From: an uncultured Alphaproteobacteria bacterium
GTDB taxonomy: Bacteria; Pseudomonadota; Alphaproteobacteria; Methylaequorales; Methylaequoraceae
Assembly (NCBI GenBank): GCA_902613995.1
Contig: CACMJG010000005.1
Coordinates: forward strand, 77,542-141,541
DNA: 64,000 nucleotides
Reading direction: 5' to 3'
Below, piece by piece: positions 31,254 through 46,764 of the stretch (positions within the stretch are counted from its first letter, which is position 1; the number at the start of each line of letters is the position of its first letter). Both the position numbers and the translations under genes were made by a program. Below the pieces are notes generated by a model. That model was not told the DNA's origin. It saw only the letters and a program-made list of their open reading frames with translations, and did no database searches.

Positions 31254-32129
31254 ATGAAAATAAAAAAAAATATATTCACATTAGTTCTTTGCTTAATAAC
31301 CTTTTCGGAAGCTTTTTCTCAAGAACTAGACGTTGATGAACTTCTAGAAAGATTAGACAGGATAGAGAAGAACATATCTGATCTTCAAAAGGGAAGATTT
31401 AGCGAAATAGAGGAGTCCCTATCAACAGGATATATTTCAAGAAATGAATCCAGACTTGGAGATTTTGAAACCAAATTAAGGACAAATTTTGGTCTATACG
31501 AAGAGTCCATCAATAAAATTAATAATGTTGAAGATAAGCTAAATCTTATAGATAAAGATTTTCAGTCTCGAATTAACAAAATTGAAAAAACAATAGAAGC
31601 AATAAAAAACAACTCTACACCTCAAAAAAAATCTTTTATCCAAAAAATGCAAGAGTCGCCTGTTACAAAACAAGTCGAAAGATCTATAAAAAATGAAAAA
31701 AAATCAGGAATTACTGATGATATTGCAAATTTGAATGAGGAAGAAATTAAAAAAAAATATGAAAATGCAATTAAATTATTATGGGCAAACAAATATAAAA
31801 AAGCAGAAGAAGAATTACTGCAATTAAAAACACTTAACCCTGATGATTTAATGCCAAATATTCAATACTGGCTTGGTGAAGTTTATTATGCAAATAAAAA
31901 TTTTCAACAAGCTGTGATTGAGTTTGGTGAAGGATTTACTAAATTTCCAGACTCCATAAAAGGTCCTGATAACCTTCTTAAATTGGGTTTATCATTTTCA
32001 AATCTGAATCAAAAAAATGAAGCATGCAGCGCATTCTATGAACTTGAAATTAAATACAAGAATTCCCCAAAAAATGTTTTGGAAAGATCTCAAGAAGAGA
32101 GAAAAAAATTAAATTGTCCTGAGGAATAA
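31254..32129 (+). CDS. cpoB: Cell division coordinator CpoB (YbgF)
   Basis: About 291 residues from the ATG at 31254. It has a signal peptide (MKIKKNIFTLVLCLITFSEAFSQ), an N-terminal coiled coil (ELLERLDRIEKNISDLQKG onward) that trimerises in the family, and C-terminal TPR repeats (AIKLLWANKYKKAEEELLQL, IQYWLGEVYYANKNFQQAVIEF, GLSFSNLNQKNEACSAFYEL). CpoB links Tol-Pal with peptidoglycan synthesis at the septum. A longer frame from 31179 overlaps pal and the terminator and has no signal peptide at its start, so I rejected it. Confidence 0.92.
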   Translation: MKIKKNIFTLVLCLITFSEAFSQELDVDELLERLDRIEKNISDLQKGRFSEIEESLSTGYISRNESRLGDFETKLRTNFGLYEESINKINNVEDKLNLIDKDFQSRINKIEKTIEAIKNNSTPQKKSFIQKMQESPVTKQVERSIKNEKKSGITDDIANLNEEEIKKKYENAIKLLWANKYKKAEEELLQLKTLNPDDLMPNIQYWLGEVYYANKNFQQAVIEFGEGFTKFPDSIKGPDNLLKLGLSFSNLNQKNEACSAFYELEIKYKNSPKNVLERSQEERKKLNCPEE

Positions 32130-32135
32130 ATAGTT

Positions 32136-33437
32136 GTGAGTGAAGCAATTACGAATGCAGAATTCTCATCTGTATTAAAAAATCATTCTTTTGTATTTGA
32201 AACAAATCCATCTATCGCGATTAGTTTTTCATGTGGTTCAGACAGCTTGGCACTTGTTATTCTCATGAATAACTGGATAAAAAAGCATGATGGACTTTTA
32301 ACTTTACTATATTTTGATCATAAATTAAGAAAGGAATCATATTTGGAGTCAAAATATACAAAGGAAATTTCAAAAAAACTAGGAATTAATTGTAAAATTT
32401 TAATGTGGAACGAAAAAAAACCTAAAACCTCAATTATGCAGAGAGCTAGAGAAATAAGATATAAAAAAATAATTAATTTTTGTAAACAAAACAGCATAAT
32501 GACTGTCATGACCGCTCATCATTTGGATGATTCCTTAGAGACTTATTACATGAAAAGAAAAAGAAATGCAGACACTCCAAATTTATCAGGAATTCCATTT
32601 AAAAATACCCAGGATCAAGTTCAGATTTTGAGACCGTTTATTAATTTTAGAAAATCAAGACTAATAAAAACTTGTGAGAAAAATAAATATAAATGGTTTG
32701 AAGACCCAAGTAATCAAAATGAGAATTTTGAGAGAGTGAAAGTTAGGAAAGTTATTGCAAGTTTAAGCAAAAATAAAAGATCGAACTTATATTCTGAATT
32801 TAAAGTAAATTCAGATGAAAATAAATTTTTTGAAACCCAACTAGCCAAATTCTTTATTGAAAATCTTGAATTTAACGAATATGGAAAATTTACAATAAAC
32901 AAAAAAAAATTCAAAATTCAAAATAAATCTTTTCAGATTGAAGTCTTAAAAAGAATATTAGTAACCTGTTCTGGGAGTGTTTATTCACCTCGATCAAGAT
33001 CAATAAATTTTTTTTTAGATAAATATTTGAAATTGGAAAATATTAAATTTACCATTCATTCATGTATTATAAAATGTTGCTCGGATAAAATTTTAATTTT
33101 TAGGGAGTATGCAAAAACTAAAAACTTTAATCCACAGCAATTAACTATAAAAAAACAAGTTTCTATAATTTGGGATAACAGATTTTTAATAAGTTCAATT
33201 TTTGGTGATATTAAATGTTTTATATTTAATGATACAATTTGGTTAAAATTAAGAGATCACTATAGGTTGATTAAAGATTCACAAAATATTCCGTATGATA
33301 TTTTGAAAACATTGCCTGTCCTTTCATATAAAAACAAGATGATTATTCCATTTTTAACAGATAAAGAGAAAATGGTATCTTTAGGCATTTCTGTAATTTT
33401 TAAACCAAAAATACCTTTAACAAAAAAAAATTTTTAA
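32136..33437 (+). CDS. tilS: tRNA(Ile)-lysidine synthase
   Basis: A 433-residue protein with GTG start. The PP-loop reads SFSCGSDSLAL, a variant of SGGxDS with Cys replacing the first Gly, followed by YFDHKLRKES, TAHHLDDSLETYYMKRKR and SGIPF, all TilS landmarks. It attaches lysine to C34 of tRNA-Ile(CAU) so that AUA codons are read as Ile, important in an AT-rich genome with many ATA codons. The C-terminal half is Lys/Asn/Phe rich and drifted. It keeps the alphaproteobacterial order cpoB-tilS-ftsH. Confidence 0.9.
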   Translation: MSEAITNAEFSSVLKNHSFVFETNPSIAISFSCGSDSLALVILMNNWIKKHDGLLTLLYFDHKLRKESYLESKYTKEISKKLGINCKILMWNEKKPKTSIMQRAREIRYKKIINFCKQNSIMTVMTAHHLDDSLETYYMKRKRNADTPNLSGIPFKNTQDQVQILRPFINFRKSRLIKTCEKNKYKWFEDPSNQNENFERVKVRKVIASLSKNKRSNLYSEFKVNSDENKFFETQLAKFFIENLEFNEYGKFTINKKKFKIQNKSFQIEVLKRILVTCSGSVYSPRSRSINFFLDKYLKLENIKFTIHSCIIKCCSDKILIFREYAKTKNFNPQQLTIKKQVSIIWDNRFLISSIFGDIKCFIFNDTIWLKLRDHYRLIKDSQNIPYDILKTLPVLSYKNKMIIPFLTDKEKMVSLGISVIFKPKIPLTKKNF

Positions 33438-33444
33438 TATTATA

Positions 33445-33472
33445 TTGAGAATATAATTTATATAATTATATT
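33445..33472 (+). promoter_or_regulatory. Candidate promoter of ftsH
   Basis: TTGAGA (33445-33450) and TATATT (33467-33472) are separated by 16 bp. The -10 box ends only 8 bp before the ATG at 33481, so the transcript would be leaderless or nearly so. The region is very AT rich, which makes chance matches likely. No sigma-32 type -35 box (CTTGAA with GC-rich -10) is seen. Confidence 0.3.
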
Positions 33473-33480
33473 TTAAATTG

Positions 33481-35412
33481 ATGAATAATAATGTTTTAAA
33501 AAATCTGGCAATTTGGCTATTAATTGGTTTTTTAGTTTTTCTAATAATCGATTTTTACAAGGCCAATGATTCTTCAAGAAAAGTCTTACCAATTTCTTAT
33601 TCTAATTTTCTTACAGAAATTAAAAATGGAAATGTTTCTAGGGTAGAAATTCGTGGTAACAACATTACAGGCGAGTATTCTAATGGTTCTTATTTCTCAA
33701 CTTATGCTCCAAACGATTTGAATCTTATCGAGAAATTAGAAAAGAATGGGGTTGAAATTAATGCTATGCCTCTTGATAAGGGATCTCCAGGTCTAATCGA
33801 CATTTTGATTTCTTGGTTTCCAATGCTATTGCTAATCGGTGTTTGGATTTTCTTCATGAGGCAAATGCAATCTGGGAGCGGCAGAGCAATGGGTTTTGGA
33901 AAATCCAGAGCCAAACTTTTAAATGAAAATAAAGATAAAGTTACATTTCTCGACGTGGCAGGTATCGACGAAGCAAAATCTGAATTGGAGGAAATAGTTG
34001 AATTTTTAAAAGATCCCACAAAATTTCAAAGATTAGGAGGGAAAATCCCAAAAGGTGCACTTTTAGTAGGTCCCCCTGGTACAGGTAAAACTTTGTTAGC
34101 CAGAGCTATAGCCGGAGAAGCAAATGTTCCTTTTTTCTCGATCTCTGGTTCTGATTTTGTTGAAATGTTTGTCGGAGTTGGAGCAAGTAGAGTTCGAGAT
34201 ATGTTCGAACAAGGTCGTAAAAGTGCTCCATGTATCATATTTATTGATGAGATTGACGCAGTTGGGAGGCACAGAGGTGCTGGACTTGGTGGCGGTAATG
34301 ACGAAAGAGAACAAACTCTTAACCAACTTTTAGTTGAGATGGACGGCTTCGACTCTACTCAAGGCGTCATATTAATAGCAGCAACAAATAGACCAGATGT
34401 TCTCGATCCCGCCTTGCTCAGGCCCGGAAGATTTGACAGACAGGTTGTTGTACCTAACCCTGATATCGTCGGCAGGACAAAAATTCTCGAAGTTCACACT
34501 AGAAAGTTAGCTCTTGCTCCGGACGTTGATATAAAGGTAATAGCAAGAGGCACACCTGGATTCTCCGGTGCTGATCTTGCCAACTTATCTAATGAAGCTG
34601 CACTCTTAGCTGCGAGAAGAAATAAAAGGTTAGTAACAATGCTTGATTTTGAAGATGCTAAAGACAAAGTCATGATGGGTGCAGAAAGAAGGTCAATGGT
34701 CATGACGCTTAAAGAAAAAGAGTTGACAGCTTATCACGAGGCCGGTCATGCGTTAGTAGGCGTGTTCACACCGGGAAACGACCCTCTTCACAAAGTAACA
34801 ATTATACCCAGAGGTAGGGCACTAGGTGTCACAATGAATCTCCCAGAACGAGACAAGTACTCTGAAACTAAAACAGAGATGAAAGCTAAGCTCGCAATGA
34901 TTTTTGGGGGGCGAGTAGCAGAAGAACTTATATTTGGAAAAGAAAATATTACCTCTGGTGCATCTAATGATATCCTTCAAGCTACACAAAGAGCAAGAGC
35001 TATGGTTGTGGAGTGGGGGATGAGTGAGGCTTTAGGTCCACTAAGATACTCTGAAAACGAGGAAGACGTTTTTTTAGGAAGATCGGTTACACAAAGAAAA
35101 AGTATGTCAGACGAAACAGCTAAACTAATCGATCAAGAAATCAGAAAGTTCATCGATAATGCGGAGTCTCATGCAAGAAAAATTCTCAAGAAAAATTTAA
35201 AACATTTACATAATTTGGCTAAGGCTCTCCTTGAGTTCGAAACATTATCTGGGGATGATGTTAAGGAGCTTATCAGTAAAGGTAAGATAAAATCCACTAA
35301 CAAAGATTCTGATAATATTTCATCTAATAAGAAAACCTCCATCCCTTTGGGTAAAAGTAAGGAAAAGAAAAGAAGGAACTTAGGACTTAACCCTAACCCT
35401 GCTACAACTTAA
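33481..35412 (+). CDS. ftsH: ATP-dependent zinc metalloprotease FtsH
   Basis: A 643-residue membrane AAA+ protease. Two membrane helices (about 5-25 and 103-122) flank a small periplasmic domain. Walker A GPPGTGKT is near residue 197, Walker B is [13 protein letters not shown], the second region of homology is [21 protein letters not shown], and the zinc site HEAGH is at 419-423. It degrades misfolded membrane proteins and short-lived regulators, RpoH among them in other bacteria (rpoH is at 45.8 kb). An ATG at 33481 is preferred to the TTG at 33478. Codon use is less AT-biased than in neighbours. Confidence 0.97.
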   Translation: MNNNVLKNLAIWLLIGFLVFLIIDFYKANDSSRKVLPISYSNFLTEIKNGNVSRVEIRGNNITGEYSNGSYFSTYAPNDLNLIEKLEKNGVEINAMPLDKGSPGLIDILISWFPMLLLIGVWIFFMRQMQSGSGRAMGFGKSRAKLLNENKDKVTFLDVAGIDEAKSELEEIVEFLKDPTKFQRLGGKIPKGALLVGPPGTGKTLLARAIAGEANVPFFSISGSDFVEMFVGVGASRVRDMFEQGRKSAPCIIFIDEIDAVGRHRGAGLGGGNDEREQTLNQLLVEMDGFDSTQGVILIAATNRPDVLDPALLRPGRFDRQVVVPNPDIVGRTKILEVHTRKLALAPDVDIKVIARGTPGFSGADLANLSNEAALLAARRNKRLVTMLDFEDAKDKVMMGAERRSMVMTLKEKELTAYHEAGHALVGVFTPGNDPLHKVTIIPRGRALGVTMNLPERDKYSETKTEMKAKLAMIFGGRVAEELIFGKENITSGASNDILQATQRARAMVVEWGMSEALGPLRYSENEEDVFLGRSVTQRKSMSDETAKLIDQEIRKFIDNAESHARKILKKNLKHLHNLAKALLEFETLSGDDVKELISKGKIKSTNKDSDNISSNKKTSIPLGKSKEKKRRNLGLNPNPATT

Positions 35413-35424
35413 TAATATGCTGGC

Positions 35425-36495
35425 TTGATTTCATCCAAAACTAAATACTACTTAAGACCACTATCACCTATTAATTACGAGGACGGTCTTTTATTATCCA
35501 AAAACAAAAAAGCTGTTTTAATCCAAGATATTTTTTTTAATAAAATAGAAATTATATTTCGACGAGGATTAAAAATAAAAAAACAGATTTATAATTTTCC
35601 AGAATTTTTCAAAGTATTAGACAAAAATAAGAAAATTTGTGAGTTGTTCAACAATCTTAATTATAAAAACAAAATTCTTAAAAGATTATTTTTTAAAAAT
35701 AAGAAAATTTCAATATTTGGAATATTAAACATTACGCCTGACAGTTTCTCTGATGGAGGAGCAAATCTGAATCTGCCAGCTGCTGTTTTAAATGCTCAAA
35801 AAATGGTGGACGATGGTGCTTCATTTATCGATGTTGGTGGAGAATCAACAAGACCCGGTGCGAAGCCAGTAAGTGTACATGAAGAAATTTCAAGAGTGAT
35901 TCCCGTGGTGCAGAGGTTAAATTTTAAAAAAATAGATTTATCCTTAGACACCAGAAACTCTTCAACAATGGAGTTTGGTATAGCATCAGGTGTAAAGATA
36001 ATTAATGACGTTAGTGGTCTGACACATGATAGTAAAAGTTTGGAGGTTGTAAAAAAATATTCTACCCCGGTTGTCGTTATGCACATGCCTGGAACCCCTC
36101 AGACAATGATGAAAAAAAATAAATACAATGATGTTATTTTAGATGTATACGATTTTTTAAAAGAGAGAATTCAATTTCTCACCCAATCTGGATTGAAAAA
36201 AGAGAATATAATAGTTGACCCGGGTATTGGGTTTGGGAAAGATTATAAACAAAATATTAAACTTATTAAAAATTTGTCTGTCTTTCACTCTCTCGGAGTT
36301 CCTCTAATGTTAGGTGTTTCTAGAAAAAGATTTATTGAATCAATTACCAGTCATGCTAAGCCCAATCAAAGGCTGGGAGGTACTACTGCAGCAACTTTAT
36401 TGGCAATGACCCAAGGTATAAAAATACATAGAGTCCATGACGTACAACAGATAAATCAAGCCTTAATTGTCTTTGAAAAATTATTTAATAGATGA
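35425..36495 (+). CDS. folP: Dihydropteroate synthase with N-terminal extension
   Basis: A 356-residue protein. The catalytic TIM barrel starts at about residue 98 with IFGILNITPDSFSDGG, followed by GGESTRPGA, VDPGIGFGKDYKQN and VSRKRFI. It condenses pterin pyrophosphate with p-aminobenzoate. The first roughly 95 residues (YYLRPLSPINYEDGLLLSKNKK onward) form an extension of the kind seen in several alphaproteobacterial FolP proteins and absent from enteric ones; its role is unknown to me. The start is a TTG at 35425, 12 bp after ftsH. The end overlaps glmM by 4 bp. Confidence 0.92.
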   Translation: MISSKTKYYLRPLSPINYEDGLLLSKNKKAVLIQDIFFNKIEIIFRRGLKIKKQIYNFPEFFKVLDKNKKICELFNNLNYKNKILKRLFFKNKKISIFGILNITPDSFSDGGANLNLPAAVLNAQKMVDDGASFIDVGGESTRPGAKPVSVHEEISRVIPVVQRLNFKKIDLSLDTRNSSTMEFGIASGVKIINDVSGLTHDSKSLEVVKKYSTPVVVMHMPGTPQTMMKKNKYNDVILDVYDFLKERIQFLTQSGLKKENIIVDPGIGFGKDYKQNIKLIKNLSVFHSLGVPLMLGVSRKRFIESITSHAKPNQRLGGTTAATLLAMTQGIKIHRVHDVQQINQALIVFEKLFNR

Positions 36496-37820
36496 AAAAA
36501 AAGTTTTTTGGGACAGACGGCATAAGAGGCACCTTTAATGAATTTCCAATTACAAGAACTTTCTTCTATAGTTTAACAAAAGCAATTAAGATAACTTTTA
36601 AAGATACAAATAGAGTTATTATTGGGATTGATACTAGAGAATCATCGGATTTGATTGAATCAGATATAATATGTGGATTTAATAAAATGAAAGTAGAGTG
36701 TAATACATTAGGTGTTGTGTCAACTCCTATGTTGTCGTTCATAACAAAAAAATTTAATTATGATTTAGGGATCATGATTTCGGCATCTCACAACCCGTAT
36801 ACGGACAATGGAATTAAAATTTTTGACAAAGAGGGTGAAAAACTATGCGACAACGATGAACTTAAAATTGAAAAGAATATAGATTTAATTAAAAAAACCC
36901 AAAAGCGTATATTTAAAATTGAAAAAAAGAAAGTAATTTTTCCAGATTACGAAAACTTCTTATATGAAAGATTTTCAAAATTAAAAACGTTTAATAAAAA
37001 AATATTATTTGATTGTGCTAATGGATCATTAAGTAAAATAGCGCCAAATGTGCTAAGAAAACTAAATTTAAACTTTTCATGTTATGGAATAAAACCAAAT
37101 GGTAAAAATATAAACAAAAATTGTGGCGCTACCTTTCCTAAGAAGATTTCGAATAGAACTATAAAGGAAAGAGCCCATGTTGGAATATCATTTGATGGTG
37201 ATGCTGATAGAGTTATTTTTTGTGACGAAAAAGGAAGGGTTGTTGACGGAGACTATATATTAGCAATACTAGCTACACATTATAAAAATAAAAAAGAATT
37301 ATTTAACAATTCAATTGTAAGCACCAAAATGTCGAATTTAGGGATGAGAAAGTTTTTTTTTAAAGAAAAAATTAAATTGTATCTTTCAGATGTTGGTGAC
37401 AGATATGTTGCGGAATTAATGAAAAAGAATAATTGTGTTTTAGGAGGGGAACAGTCTGGTCATATTATTTTCTCTGAGAATTCTTTTTGTGGTGATGGTC
37501 TTTTTACTGCTTTAACAATATTAGAAATATTAAATGAAACTAATTTATCTCTTTCAAAACTTTATACAAATTTATTTGATAAGTTACCCCAACATTTAAT
37601 TAATTATAAACTCTCCAATAATTCTGAGGTAGTTATAAAAAGTAGAACAATCAATAACTTGCTCGATAAGTATTCCAAAACCAATAATTGTGATGTTTTA
37701 TTGAGAAAATCCGGGACAGAAAATTTATTAAGGTTAATGGTACAAGCTGAATCTAAAAATTTAGTAGAAAAAATAGTTAACGAGTTTTTAATTGAAATAA
37801 AGAACTTAGATGAAAACTAA
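36492..37820 (+). CDS. glmM: Phosphoglucosamine mutase
   Basis: A 442-residue phosphohexomutase. Motifs are FGTDGIRGTFNE (residues 6-17), the phosphoserine loop ISASHNPYTDNG with Ser99, the metal site DGDADRVIF and the sugar loop GGEQSGHIIF, plus RKSGTENLLRLMVQ at the phosphate site. It makes glucosamine 1-phosphate for peptidoglycan and lipopolysaccharide. The folP-glmM pair is standard. It overlaps folP by 4 bp and thiD by 11 bp. Confidence 0.96.
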   Translation: MKKKFFGTDGIRGTFNEFPITRTFFYSLTKAIKITFKDTNRVIIGIDTRESSDLIESDIICGFNKMKVECNTLGVVSTPMLSFITKKFNYDLGIMISASHNPYTDNGIKIFDKEGEKLCDNDELKIEKNIDLIKKTQKRIFKIEKKKVIFPDYENFLYERFSKLKTFNKKILFDCANGSLSKIAPNVLRKLNLNFSCYGIKPNGKNINKNCGATFPKKISNRTIKERAHVGISFDGDADRVIFCDEKGRVVDGDYILAILATHYKNKKELFNNSIVSTKMSNLGMRKFFFKEKIKLYLSDVGDRYVAELMKKNNCVLGGEQSGHIIFSENSFCGDGLFTALTILEILNETNLSLSKLYTNLFDKLPQHLINYKLSNNSEVVIKSRTINNLLDKYSKTNNCDVLLRKSGTENLLRLMVQAESKNLVEKIVNEFLIEIKNLDEN

Positions 37821-38598
37821 TAAAATTTATAAGATGCTATCAATAGCAGGGAGTGACAACACTTGCGGTGCTGGAATCCAAGCTGATATAAAAACTTGCC
37901 AAGCATTAAACGCATATTGTTTAACATGTGTTACTACTATTACTTCTCAAAATTCCAGAGACGTTTTTAAAATACATAAGTTACCTTGCATTAATATAAA
38001 ATCGCAAATCAATTCAATTCTAAAAGATTACGAGATTGATTGTATTAAAATTGGACTTATAAGTAGCGTTTCTCAAGCAAAAACTATTTGTCAAATATTA
38101 AATAGGTTTAACTCCAAAGTTCCTATTGTAGTTGACCCAATATTTAAATCGTCTACTAACAAAAAATTCAATAATTTGAAAAATTATGCATCAATATATA
38201 AAACTATTTCAAAAATAAGTTCTATTTTTACACCAAATCTTAATGAAGCAAAAATACTGTTAAAAATTGAATCTAATTCTAAACTAACTACCGAAGAAAT
38301 TACAAAAGAATTTATAGAACAATTTAAAGTTAAAGTTGTTATTACTGACGGGGGAAACAGATTAGATTATTGCGAAGATTTTTTTATAGACAAAGGCACA
38401 GTAGAGAAAATTATTTCAAACAAAATATCAAGTAGAAATACCCATGGATCAGGCTGTACTTTTTCATCAGCACTTGCAGTTAACTTAGCAAAAGGATTTT
38501 CTTTAAAAAGGTCGGTTCAACTCTCACAGGATTTTACAAGAAAGTGCATTTTAAAAGCCCCAAGGTTTAATCTTAAATATGGTCCTGTTGGACATTAG
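37810..38598 (+). CDS. thiD: Hydroxymethylpyrimidine (phosphate) kinase
   Basis: A 262-residue ribokinase-fold enzyme. It has SIAGSDNTCGAGIQADIKTCQ (normally AGSDxSGGAGIQADLKT), VVDPIFKSS, FTPNLNEAKIL and the ATP-site SRNTHGSGCTFSSALAVNLAKG. It phosphorylates HMP and HMP-P for thiamine synthesis. It overlaps glmM and converges on thiC, the enzyme producing its substrate HMP-P, with no base between the two stops. Confidence 0.93.
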   Translation: MKTNKIYKMLSIAGSDNTCGAGIQADIKTCQALNAYCLTCVTTITSQNSRDVFKIHKLPCINIKSQINSILKDYEIDCIKIGLISSVSQAKTICQILNRFNSKVPIVVDPIFKSSTNKKFNNLKNYASIYKTISKISSIFTPNLNEAKILLKIESNSKLTTEEITKEFIEQFKVKVVITDGGNRLDYCEDFFIDKGTVEKIISNKISSRNTHGSGCTFSSALAVNLAKGFSLKRSVQLSQDFTRKCILKAPRFNLKYGPVGH

Positions 38599-42297
<3,699 letters not shown>

Positions 42298-42301
<4 letters not shown>

Positions 42302-43368
42302 AAAATCTTAGTTTTGATAAACCAACAAATCCAAGATTTTCTTGTGGTCCTACAAAAAAACCTGATGGATGGAGCTTAAATAAAATCAACAAAGAATATC
42401 TTGGAAGATATCATAGAGCTAGTGATACAAAAACTTTTATCGAGGAACAACTTTTGAGAATTAAAAAAATTCTTAAGATTCCAGAATCCTATGAAATATT
42501 TCTTATGCCAGGCTCATGCACAGGAGCAATGGAAGCTGTGATATGGAATTTATTTGGAAAAAGAGTAATAACATCAATAGTTTATGACTATTGGGGGTTA
42601 GAATGGTTGAAAGATCTAAAAAAATTAAATTTGCAGGTTGACGAAAGAATCAGTCTTGATGGAACGCTTCCATCTTTAGGAGACATACCGCCTAAAAACG
42701 ACCTTTTCTTTGTCTGGACAGGAACAACAACAGGAATATCTATAAATAATTTAAATTTTCTGAGTGAAAAGAGAAAAGGTATTGTAGTCAGTGATATTAC
42801 TTCTGCTGCTTTTATTTATGATATACCATGGAAGAAAATTGATGTTTCAGTTTTTTCGTGGCAAAAGGCGCTTGGCTCGGAATCTCAGCATGGCGTAATA
42901 GTTATGAGTCCTAAGGCAATGGACAGTGCCGTATCTAGACCAATACCAAAAATATTTGATTTTTTAAAAAATAATTTCATTATAAACACACCTTCTTTAC
43001 TCACAATTTCCGATTTAGCGCAATGTTTGGACATTTTTGAAAAGAATGGAGGTTTAATCAACAGCCTCAAAGTTTGTAAAAATAACAAATTTATAATTGA
43101 TAAATGGGCTGAAAAAAATGATTATGTTTTCAATTTTGTTAAAGATAAAAAGTATCAGGCTATTTCTCCAGTATACTTAGTTTTTAAAAAAAAAATTAAA
43201 TACGAAAAGCTATTCAGTTTTTTAAGTGATAATGAAATTGCATATGATATTAAAAATTACAGACTAGCTAATCCGGGAATAAGAATATGGACTGGCCCTA
43301 CTATTAAAAAAAACGATTTAATTGCACTCACAAATTGGTTAGATTGGTGTTTTAATAAATTTAAATGA
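42298..43368 (+). CDS. serC: Phosphoserine aminotransferase (alphaproteobacterial type)
   Basis: A 356-residue PLP enzyme of the TIGR01365 type. It opens with FDKPTNPRFSCGPTKKPDGW, has MPGSCTGAMEAVIWNLFG and the PLP-lysine region VSVFSWQKALGSESQHGV. It transaminates 3-phosphohydroxypyruvate to phosphoserine and is also used in B6 synthesis. In many alphaproteobacteria serA lies directly after serC, before hisZ and purA; here serA is missing from that place. It overlaps the transporter by 4 bp. Confidence 0.93.
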
Positions 43369-43372
43369 ACAA

Positions 43373-44506
43373 GTGAAAAGTCAACTTTTACCAGAAGGAT
43401 TTAGAGACGGTCTACCGGACCTAGCAGAATTAGAATTCCAGATAAACTCATTTTTCATAAATCTTATGATATCAAACGGTTTTATGATGGTTAAACCTCC
43501 ACTTGTCGAATTTGAGGATTCCTTATTTTTTCTTACCAAACACTCAGAAAATATTGATTCTTTTAGAGTTATGGACCCTCTGACCCAAAAAATAATGGGT
43601 ATACGCTCAGACATAACAATGCAAGTTGCCAGGATAGCATGCGGATCTTTAGTCGCAAACAAAAGACCCTTGAGATTATGTTATACTGGTGACGTATTAA
43701 AAGTTAAAAATAATAACATTAATTTATCAAGACAATTTACTCAAATTGGAGCAGAAATTATAGGAGTCGATAAAACTTTTTGTCTTAGTGAACTAATAAA
43801 TTTAATAATAGAGTTTTTAAAAAACCTTAAAATAAAAAAATTTATTATTAATTTCTATATGCCAAATTTAATTAATCTTATCTCAAGAGATTTCAATCTT
43901 AAAAAATCAGACTTTGAAATACTAATGAATTGTTACAAAAATAAAAATTTATCTGCATTAAAAGATATATCCAATGATTTATTTGTGATGTCAGAATATT
44001 TGTTGCAATGTATTGGAAATATTGATGAAAAGATAAATTTTTTAAAAAATTACAAATTTCCACAAAATATTAAATCAGAAATTAATAATTTTATATCTCA
44101 GATTAAGAAAATTAAAGACGAATTTATTGAATACGAAATTATTATTGATCCTTTGGAAATAGATGATTCTAGCTATCATAGAGGTTTTTGTTTTAAGATC
44201 TATTCTGAAAACTCTAAAGAAATTATAAGTGGAGGTGGTTACAGTGTTGGTAATGAAATGTGTGCGGGTTTTTCAGGCTTTTTAGAAAACTTGATTTTGG
44301 AGTCGCAAACAAAAAAAATAACTAAAAGTAGAATATTGGTCCAGCATAATTTAGAATCCGAAAGGATTAAATTTCTTCAGAAAAAAAAAAAAATGATAGT
44401 AGTAAAAGCAATTAAAAAACTTAACAAATTACAATTAGCTAAGGAAGCTAAACATCAGCAATGCCAATACTACTTTTTCGAAAACGAAACTTTTGAGGTA
44501 AAATAG
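43373..44506 (+). CDS. hisZ: ATP phosphoribosyltransferase regulatory subunit HisZ
   Basis: A 377-residue protein resembling class II histidyl-tRNA synthetases without the anticodon domain. It has LLPEGFRDGLPDLAELEFQI, MVKPPLVEFEDSLF, FRVMDPLTQKIMGIRSDITMQVARIA and ISGGGYSVGNEMCAGFSGFLENL. HisZ is the regulatory partner of the short HisG that starts histidine synthesis; hisG is not in the window. The start is GTG at 43373, 4 bp after serC, and the stop abuts purA. The position next to purA is the alphaproteobacterial standard. Confidence 0.87.
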   Translation: MKSQLLPEGFRDGLPDLAELEFQINSFFINLMISNGFMMVKPPLVEFEDSLFFLTKHSENIDSFRVMDPLTQKIMGIRSDITMQVARIACGSLVANKRPLRLCYTGDVLKVKNNNINLSRQFTQIGAEIIGVDKTFCLSELINLIIEFLKNLKIKKFIINFYMPNLINLISRDFNLKKSDFEILMNCYKNKNLSALKDISNDLFVMSEYLLQCIGNIDEKINFLKNYKFPQNIKSEINNFISQIKKIKDEFIEYEIIIDPLEIDDSSYHRGFCFKIYSENSKEIISGGGYSVGNEMCAGFSGFLENLILESQTKKITKSRILVQHNLESERIKFLQKKKKMIVVKAIKKLNKLQLAKEAKHQQCQYYFFENETFEVK

Positions 44507-46682
<2,176 letters not shown>

Positions 46683-46764
46683 AATTACTTTATTGCATAT
46701 TTAAAAACTTATTTCAACAATAAAATGAATATAAGATGAACAAATTATTAATTTTATTCATAAT

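Noticed and set aside
46683-46764. Possible small RNA or tRNA in the gap between rluD and rpoH
   Set aside because: The 82 bp are AT-rich with no cloverleaf, no stable hairpin and no clear promoter-terminator pair.
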